The notes under the pieces: generated by a model
Told to the model about the DNA's origin: nothing
What the model saw: the letters and a program-made list of their open reading frames with translations, nothing else
The model's database searches: none
Assembly (NCBI RefSeq): GCF_028692895.1
Contig: NZ_JAQUWN010000015.1
Location: 1 to 45,476, forward strand
Direction: 5' to 3'
Origin: Pseudodesulfovibrio sp.
GTDB lineage: Bacteria > Desulfobacterota > Desulfovibrionia > Desulfovibrionales > Desulfovibrionaceae
Length of the DNA stretch: 45,476 nucleotides
Program-made: the position numbers and the translations under genes
In this document: in pieces, positions 40,482-45,476 of the stretch
Layout of the letters: every line of letters begins with the position of its first letter
Position numbering within the stretch: position 1 is the first letter of the stretch

Positions 40482-40784
40482 ATGGCTGTACCCCAGAGAA
40501 TGATCATTTGCTGCCAGTCCTTCCGCGCCGCGGGCGACAAGAAGGGCATCTGCCACAAGCAGAGCGAGGGATTCCTCCAGTACATCGAGGAGGAGATCCT
40601 GGATCGCGGCATGGACGCGCTGGTGGTGGCCTCCACCTGCCTCAAGCAGTGTGAAAACGGCCCCATCATGGTTGTCCAGCCCGACAACTACTGGTTCAAG
40701 GGCGTGGATTCCGAGGAAGCCATCGATGCGATTTTGGACGGCCTCGAAGACGGCGAAGCCTGCGCCGACTACCTGCTGTCCTAG
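40482..40784 (+). CDS. thioredoxin-like [2Fe-2S] ferredoxin
   Basis: 100 residues. Cysteines at 10, 11, 24, 53 and 57 (IICCQSF, KGICHKQ, STCLKQCENGP) match the spacing of the clostridial 2Fe-2S ferredoxin, whose ligands are at 11, 24, 56 and 60. That family folds like thioredoxin, is dimeric, and has been reported to bind the MoFe protein. In this operon it may carry electrons to or protect nitrogenase, or deliver clusters or electrons to NifB-type assembly. GAGGAG precedes the ATG. It starts 27 nt after the NifB paralogue, to which it may be functionally tied. Confidence 0.87.
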   Translation: MAVPQRMIICCQSFRAAGDKKGICHKQSEGFLQYIEEEILDRGMDALVVASTCLKQCENGPIMVVQPDNYWFKGVDSEEAIDAILDGLEDGEACADYLLS

Positions 40785-40802
40785 GCGAAAGAGAGTCGCC
40801 CG

Positions 40803-41117
40803 ATGCCCGAAGCCGCCGTCATCCGTTCCTCAAGCGCAGCCTGCCCGCGTCCCCTGGCGCGGCGCGGCGGCCCGGAACTGATGCCGAACAACGGTCGGGG
40901 ACGCATCCCGGCCGCCCGCACCGTCGACAGGACTGTGGTCGGCGAGCGCACGGGGCGGTTGACGCACTCCACGGCTGAAGGCGGTCCCGCCGCTCCCTTC
41001 GGGGAGGTCCGGCGGGGCCAGGGCGGGGGCGGAACGCGCCGGGAAGCGGGTCCGGAGCCCGCGCTCCCCGAAGGCGCAAGGACCATATATCCCCAAGTCC
41101 CGGCTCGCCGGGCGTAA
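40803..41117 (+). CDS. doubtful small ORF between ferredoxin and nifE
   Basis: A 104-codon frame with GAGAG upstream of its ATG fills the gap almost exactly. The product is Arg/Gly/Pro/Ala-rich with no recognisable motif, signal peptide or membrane helix. Its third codon positions are less GC-rich than those of the nif genes on both sides, and it overlaps strong hairpins. I think it is more likely untranslated leader or spacer than a gene, but its position leaves it open. Confidence 0.2.
   Translation: MPEAAVIRSSSAACPRPLARRGGPELMPNNGRGRIPAARTVDRTVVGERTGRLTHSTAEGGPAAPFGEVRRGQGGGGTRREAGPEPALPEGARTIYPQVPARRA
40986..41016 (+). other. two-part RNA hairpin upstream of nifE
   Basis: CTCCC (40993-40997) and GGGAG (41002-41006) close a TTCG tetraloop; around it CCCGCCG (40986-40992) pairs with CGGCGGG (41010-41016) across a 3-nt bulge. 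No T run follows, so it looks like an mRNA processing or stability element rather than a terminator. Confidence 0.5.
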
Positions 41118-41142
41118 CCGACTGTTCCAAAAGGGGGAAGCC

Positions 41143-42534
41143 ATGACGGAAACGACAACCATACTCGAAGAGAGAAAGGACCAGATCCACCTCACCGGCC
41201 AGGGCGCCATCGACATCGCCTGCAACCGGGAATCGCTGGCCGGGGCCGTGAGCCAGCGCGCCTGCGTCTTCTGCGGATCGCGCGTGGTCCTGTATCCCAT
41301 CGCCGACGCCCTGCACCTGGTGCACGGGCCCATCGGCTGCGCGGTCTACACCTGGGACATCCGTGGCTCGCTCTCCAGCGGCCCGATGCTGCACCGGCTC
41401 TCCTTTTCCACCGACCTCCAGGAGACCGACGTGATTTTCGGCGGCGAGAAGAAGCTCGAAGCCGCCCTCATCGAACTCATCGACCGCCACCACCCCAACG
41501 CGGCCTTCGTCTACTCCACCTGCATCGTCGGCATCATCGGCGACGACGTGGAGGCGGTCTGCCGCCGGGTCGGCGAGCAAAAGGGCATCCCGGTCCTGCC
41601 GGTCCAGTCCGAGGGGTTCAAGGGCAACAAGCGGGCCGGGTACGAGGCCGCGTGCAAGGCCATGTTCAAGCTGGTCGGCACCGGCGACGTCGGCGACGTC
41701 CCGCCCGTTTCCGTGAACATCCTGGGCGACTTCAACCTGGCGGGCGAGATCTGGATCATCCGCGACTATCTCGAACGGATGGGCGTCCAGGTGGTGGCCA
41801 ACATCACCGGCGACGGCCGGGTGGCCGACATCCGCCGCTGCCACGGCGCGGCCCTGAACCTGGTGCAGTGCTCCGGCGCGACCATGGAGCTGGCCAAGAT
41901 GATGGAGGAGCAGTACGGCACGCCGTTTGAGCGCGTCTCCTACCTCGGCATCGAGGACATGGCCGAATCCCTCTACAAGGTGGCCGACTTCTTCAAGGAC
42001 AAGGACCCCGGCATCGTCGAGCGCACCCAGAAGCTGGTCAAGGAGGAGCTGGAGAGGCTCATGCCCGAGCTGGCCCGCTACCGCAAGGACCTGGAGGGCA
42101 AGAAGGTCGCCATGTACGTGGGCGGCTCCTTCAAGGCCTTCTCCCTGGTCAAGGCGTTCCGCCACCTGGGCATGAAGGTGGTCATGGTCGGCTCTCAGAC
42201 CGGCACCAAGGAGGACTACGCCGAACTGGAGCAGATCACCGATCCCGGCACGGTCATCATCGACGACGCCAACCCGCTCGAACTCTCCCACTTCATCAAG
42301 GAGAAGGACGTGGACGTGTTCGTGGGCGGGGTCAAGGAACGGCCCATCGCCTACAAGCTGGGCGTTGGCTTCTGCGACCACAACCACGAGCGCAAGGAGG
42401 CCCTGGAGGGGTTCGTGGGCATGCTCAACTTCGCCCGCGAAATTCACTCCTCGGCCATGTCCCCGGTCTGGCGGTTCGCGCCCCGTCGCGCCAACCGCAT
42501 CGCCGCCGAAAAGAAGGAGGCCGTCAATGAGTAG
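41143..42534 (+). CDS. nifE: FeMo-cofactor assembly scaffold subunit NifE
   Basis: 463 residues, a NifD homologue. With NifN it forms the tetramer on which the NifB product matures into FeMo-cofactor. Conserved cluster-binding Cys are in RACVFCGSR (C41, C44), HGPIGCAVY and YSTCIVGIIGDD. QSEGFKGNKRAGYEAACKAM replaces the NifD GVSQSAGHHIA site, as expected for NifE. GGGGGAAG precedes the ATG. It overlaps nifN by 8 nt, which should couple the two subunits. Confidence 0.95.
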   Translation: MTETTTILEERKDQIHLTGQGAIDIACNRESLAGAVSQRACVFCGSRVVLYPIADALHLVHGPIGCAVYTWDIRGSLSSGPMLHRLSFSTDLQETDVIFGGEKKLEAALIELIDRHHPNAAFVYSTCIVGIIGDDVEAVCRRVGEQKGIPVLPVQSEGFKGNKRAGYEAACKAMFKLVGTGDVGDVPPVSVNILGDFNLAGEIWIIRDYLERMGVQVVANITGDGRVADIRRCHGAALNLVQCSGATMELAKMMEEQYGTPFERVSYLGIEDMAESLYKVADFFKDKDPGIVERTQKLVKEELERLMPELARYRKDLEGKKVAMYVGGSFKAFSLVKAFRHLGMKVVMVGSQTGTKEDYAELEQITDPGTVIIDDANPLELSHFIKEKDVDVFVGGVKERPIAYKLGVGFCDHNHERKEALEGFVGMLNFAREIHSSAMSPVWRFAPRRANRIAAEKKEAVNE

Positions 42535-43900
42535 CGCCGCCATCATCCGGAAGAAGCCCAATTTCGTCTCCACCACCAACGCCTGCAAGCTCTGCACGCC
42601 CCTCGGGGCCTCCCTGGCCTTCCGGGGCGTGGAGGGGGCCATACCCTTCCTGCACGGCTCCCAGGGCTGCGCCACCTACATGCGGCGCTACATCATCTCC
42701 CACTTCCGCGAGCCCGTGGACATCGCGTCCTCGGCCCTGGGCGAGAAGCAGGCCATCTACGGCGGCGGGCCCAACCTCAAGAAGGGCATCCTCAACGTGA
42801 TGAAGAAGTACGAGCCCGCCCTGGTCGGCATCGCCACCACCTGCCTGACCGAGACCATCGGCGACGACGTGCCCCGCGCGCTTCTCGAATTCAAGAACGA
42901 ATTCGGCGACCTGGACCTGCCCGAGACCGTCTACGTCAACACCCCGAGCTACAGCGGCACCCACATGGACGGCTGGCACGGCGCGGTCCGCTCCCTGGTG
43001 ACACAGCTCTGCACCGGGAAGACGCCGGACAACGGCCGGGTCAACATCCTCCCGAGCCTGGTCTCCTGCGAGGACGTCCGCCACCTCTTCGACATCTGCC
43101 GCGACTTCGGGATCAAGGCCACCATCCTGCCCGACATCTCCGAGACCCTCGACGGCCCGGCCCTGGAGGACTACGTCAGGATTCCCACCGGCGGCACGCC
43201 CATCAGCGAGATCAAGGAGATGTCCGGCGCCCGCGCGACCATCGAGTTCGGCCGCTGCATGCCCCCCCAGTCCGGCGGAACCAGCCTGGAGGACCGCTTC
43301 GGCGTGCCCAACCACCGCATCGGCCTGCCCATGGGCCTGCGCGAGTCCGACCGCTTCTTCGAGACCCTGGAGGACGTCTCCGGCACGCCCATGCCCCGGC
43401 GCTACGAGCTGGAGCGCGGCCGGTTGGTGGACGCCTACGTGGACGGCCACAAGTACATTTTCGGCAAGCGGGCCGTGGTCTACGGCGAGGAGGACCTGGT
43501 GGTCGGGCTGACCGCCTTCCTGTCCGAAATCGGCGTGGACGTGGTCCTGGCCGGCACCGGCGCGCGCAGGAAGGGGCTCTCCGAGGCCATCGCCCGGGTC
43601 ACCGACGGCGTGGCCCGCATCGCTCCCGAGGTGCGCGAGGGCGTGGACTTCCACGACATCGCGGCCGAGGCCGGAACCCTGGCCCCGGACCTGCTCGTGG
43701 GCCATTCCAAGGGCTACCGGTACGCCAAGGAGTGGAACGTGCCGCTCGTCCGGGTGGGCTTCCCCATCCACGACCGTTTCGGCGGCCAGCGCACGCCGAC
43801 CCTCGGCTACAAGGGCGCGCTCACGCTCTTCGACCGCGTGGTCAACGCCGTGCTCGAAAAGAAGCAGTCCGATTCCCCCATCGGCTACGGATACCTCTAA
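42527..43900 (+). CDS. nifN: FeMo-cofactor assembly scaffold subunit NifN
   Basis: 457 residues, a NifK homologue. N-terminal NACKLCTPLGASLAFRGVEG and LHGSQGCATYMRRYIISHF, then TTCLTETIGDDVP, are the NifN cluster-binding region; the C-terminus has VGFPIHDRFGGQRTPTLGYKG. The ATG at 42527 lies inside the end of nifE with GGAGG nearby; frames opening at 42365 read within nifE and are rejected. No NifB or NifX domain is fused to this NifN. Ends 25 nt before nifB. Confidence 0.94.
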   Translation: MSSAAIIRKKPNFVSTTNACKLCTPLGASLAFRGVEGAIPFLHGSQGCATYMRRYIISHFREPVDIASSALGEKQAIYGGGPNLKKGILNVMKKYEPALVGIATTCLTETIGDDVPRALLEFKNEFGDLDLPETVYVNTPSYSGTHMDGWHGAVRSLVTQLCTGKTPDNGRVNILPSLVSCEDVRHLFDICRDFGIKATILPDISETLDGPALEDYVRIPTGGTPISEIKEMSGARATIEFGRCMPPQSGGTSLEDRFGVPNHRIGLPMGLRESDRFFETLEDVSGTPMPRRYELERGRLVDAYVDGHKYIFGKRAVVYGEEDLVVGLTAFLSEIGVDVVLAGTGARRKGLSEAIARVTDGVARIAPEVREGVDFHDIAAEAGTLAPDLLVGHSKGYRYAKEWNVPLVRVGFPIHDRFGGQRTPTLGYKGALTLFDRVVNAVLEKKQSDSPIGYGYL

Positions 43901-43925
43901 ACCGGAAGGATTTCAGGAGACCGCC

Positions 43926-45194
43926 ATGATAAAGGATACCACCCGCCACCCGTGCTTCAACAAGGAATCCGCCGGTAGCTGCGGCCGCGTCCATCTCCCG
44001 GTCGCGCCCAAGTGCAACATCCAGTGCAACTACTGCAACCGCAAGTACGACTGCGTCAACGAGTCGCGCCCCGGCGTGACCAGCGGGGTGCTGAAGCCCT
44101 TCCAGGCCGCCGAATACATGCACAAGGTCCTGGAGAAGGAGCCGCGCATCACCGTGGCGGGCATCGCCGGTCCAGGCGACCCCTTCGCCAACCCGGCCGA
44201 GACCCTGGAGACCATGCGCCTCATCAACGCCGAGCACCCCGGACTGCTCTACTGCCTGTCCACCAACGGCATGGGCATCCTGCCGTACCTGGACGACATC
44301 GCCGAGATCGGCGTCTCCCACGTCACCATCACCATCTCGGCCGTGGACCCGGCCATCGGCGCCCGGATTTACGCCTGGGTCAAGGACGGCAACGTGGTCT
44401 ATCGCGGCGAGCAGGGCGCGGCTCTGCTGCTGGAGCGCCAGATAGCGGCCATCAAGGGCCTCAAGGAGCGCGGCGTCACCGTCAAGATCAACTCCATCGT
44501 CATCCCCGGCGTCAACGATCACCACATCGTGGAGGTGGCCAGGGTCTGCGCCGGGCTGGGCGCGGACATCCAGAACATGATCCCGCTCAAGCCCACGGCC
44601 GACACCCCCTTCGCCCACCTGCCCGAGCCCGGAAGCGAGACCGTCCTGCCCCTGCGCAAGGAGGCGGGCAAGGTCATCGCCCAGATGACCCACTGCCGCC
44701 GCTGCCGCGCCGACGCCGTCGGCCTGCTCGGCGACGACCAGTCGGCCGCCCTGTGCGGCGCCCTCCAGGCCTGCTCCAAGCTCAAGCCCCTGGAGGCCAA
44801 CGCCTCGAAGCCTTACGTGGCCGTGGCCACCCGCGAGGGCATGCTCGTCAACCAGCACCTGGGCGAGGCCAAGTCCTTTCAGATCTGGGGCGAGGCCGAG
44901 GGCGGCATCTACCGGCTCATCGGCGAGCGCCCGGCCCCGGACGCGGGCTGCGGCCCCAAGCGCTGGACCAGCCTGGCCGCCACTCTGCACGACTGCCGCG
45001 CCGTGCTCTGCGCCGCCGTGGGCGAGACGCCCAGGCTCATGCTGGAGGAGCACGGCATCGCCGCCCACGTGGTGGACGGCTTCATCCAGGATTCCCTGCG
45101 CGCCGTGTTCACCGGCGGAGACCTGCGCCTGTTCAAGGGACGCCGCGCCGGAATCGGCGGGGCCTGCACCGGCACCGGCGGCGGCTGCGGCTAG
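43926..45194 (+). CDS. nifB: FeMo-cofactor biosynthesis radical-SAM protein NifB with NifX-like domain
   Basis: 422 residues. It fuses two [4Fe-4S] clusters and inserts carbide from SAM to make NifB-co. The radical-SAM motif is C30-x3-C34-x2-C37. Other Cys expected to hold the precursor clusters are C10, C19, C43, C110, C257 and C260 (HPCF, SAGSCGR, YDC, LLYCLSTNGMG, THCRRC). GPGDP (83-87) is the SAM-contact motif. From about residue 300 a NifX/NafY-like domain follows (VAVATREGMLVNQHLGEAKS). The protein ends in a Gly/Cys-rich tail (GGACTGTGGGCG). Last gene of the nif operon, with CAGGAG before the ATG. It is the intact counterpart of the paralogue at 39282. Confidence 0.96.
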   Translation: MIKDTTRHPCFNKESAGSCGRVHLPVAPKCNIQCNYCNRKYDCVNESRPGVTSGVLKPFQAAEYMHKVLEKEPRITVAGIAGPGDPFANPAETLETMRLINAEHPGLLYCLSTNGMGILPYLDDIAEIGVSHVTITISAVDPAIGARIYAWVKDGNVVYRGEQGAALLLERQIAAIKGLKERGVTVKINSIVIPGVNDHHIVEVARVCAGLGADIQNMIPLKPTADTPFAHLPEPGSETVLPLRKEAGKVIAQMTHCRRCRADAVGLLGDDQSAALCGALQACSKLKPLEANASKPYVAVATREGMLVNQHLGEAKSFQIWGEAEGGIYRLIGERPAPDAGCGPKRWTSLAATLHDCRAVLCAAVGETPRLMLEEHGIAAHVVDGFIQDSLRAVFTGGDLRLFKGRRAGIGGACTGTGGGCG

Positions 45195-45209
45195 GGCCGG
45201 ATATCGGCA

Positions 45210-45476
45210 CGATGGCTGCGTTGCCGCGCTTCGGCCGGACCCTTGCGCAGGAGGACTGCGCCGCGGCCCCGGCCGAAGCTTGCGCCTTGCCCTCGCACCG
45301 ATCTCCGGCCCTAGCCGGGATCGGAGGGGCGCGCTGGCTGAGATGGTCGCGATGGCTGCGTTGCCGCGCTTCGGCCGGACCCTTGCGCAGGAGGACTGCG
45401 CCGCGGCCCCGGCCGAAGCTTGCGCCTTGCCCTCGCACCGATCTCCGGCCCTAGCCGGGATCGGAGGGGCGCGCTG
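45210..45476. repeat. tandem repeat, 140-bp period, right after nifB
   Basis: The 127 bp at 45210-45336 recur without change at 45350-45476, where the window ends; 13 nt separate the copies. Each unit contains the inverted repeat GCTTCGGCCGG ... CCGGCCGAAGC, an inner GCGCAG / CTGCGC pair, and a second dyad (CCGAT-CCGGC with GCCGG-ATCGG). No coding potential was accepted. More copies may follow outside the window. Confidence 0.85.

Larger units (their letters stand above)
40785..41142. other. structured 358-nt gap between ferredoxin and nifE
   Basis: No sigma-54 or clear sigma-70 promoter was seen. It holds several GC-rich hairpins, the clearest at 40986-41016, and one open frame (40803-41117) of doubtful status. 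The gap is unusual in an otherwise tight operon. Confidence 0.55.

Noticed and set aside
45210-45476. CRISPR array at the right edge
   Set aside because: Only two 127-bp units with a short constant spacer and no cas genes; unit size is far outside the CRISPR range.

Overview
The window (about 45.5 kb, very GC-rich apart from a few AT-rich promoter islands) looks like chromosome of a motile, diazotrophic sulfate reducer of the Desulfovibrionaceae (Desulfovibrio / Pseudodesulfovibrio type). Pointers are the anaerobe-type nif order nifH-nifI1-nifI2-nifD-nifK, a NifD with the long central insertion of that group, a thioredoxin-like 2Fe-2S ferredoxin inside the nif cluster, a full hook/filament gene set, and an archaeal-type glycogen toolkit. 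The taxonomic call is an inference from gene content and composition, not from a marker gene.

Layout. 1-3768: start of an MFS transporter (-), a GapN-like non-phosphorylating aldehyde dehydrogenase (+), and a 7TM-PAS-GGDEF diguanylate cyclase (-). 4109-12814 (-): a tightly packed glycogen/alpha-glucan operon read debranching enzyme -> GT4 glycosyltransferase -> GH57 -> one giant protein joining a GT3-type glycogen synthase to a GT35 alpha-glucan phosphorylase, closed by a hairpin terminator. 13147-17383 (+): a 98-residue protein that is one third histidine with a HypB-like Cys N-terminus, then a periplasmic solute-binding protein and a two-PAS sensor histidine kinase. 17390-26374 (-): fliD, flgL, flgK, flgE, flgD, a small sigma-70-family factor overlapping flgD, and flagellin whose ribosome binding site lies in a CsrA-like hairpin. 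26628-31284 (+): an overlapping four-gene signalling operon of OmpR-type regulator, TonB-dependent receptor, YfiR-like periplasmic protein and a histidine kinase with a YfiN-like sensory half. 31285-31954: a repeat-rich gene-free stretch with two large inverted repeats and two copies of a dispersed element.

31955-45194 is the nitrogen fixation region. Two divergent sigma-54 promoters face away from a shared regulatory segment. Leftward: a NifV-like homocitrate synthase, a 42-codon exported peptide gene that starts inside its stop codon, and a 316-residue beta-repeat protein of unknown function. Rightward: nifH, nifI1, nifI2, nifD, nifK, a NifB paralogue without the radical-SAM cysteines, a 2Fe-2S ferredoxin, nifE, nifN, and a complete nifB with a C-terminal NifX-like domain. 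Nitrogenase structure, its PII-type post-translational switch, homocitrate supply and cofactor assembly are thus all here; nifA, nifU, nifS and molybdate transport are not in the window. The window ends in a 140-bp-period tandem repeat just after nifB.

The best candidates for something new are the iron-sulfur-less NifB paralogue between nifK and the ferredoxin, the peptide plus beta-repeat protein co-transcribed with the homocitrate synthase, and the YfiR / YfiN-type sensor rewired to a two-component system next to a TonB receptor.
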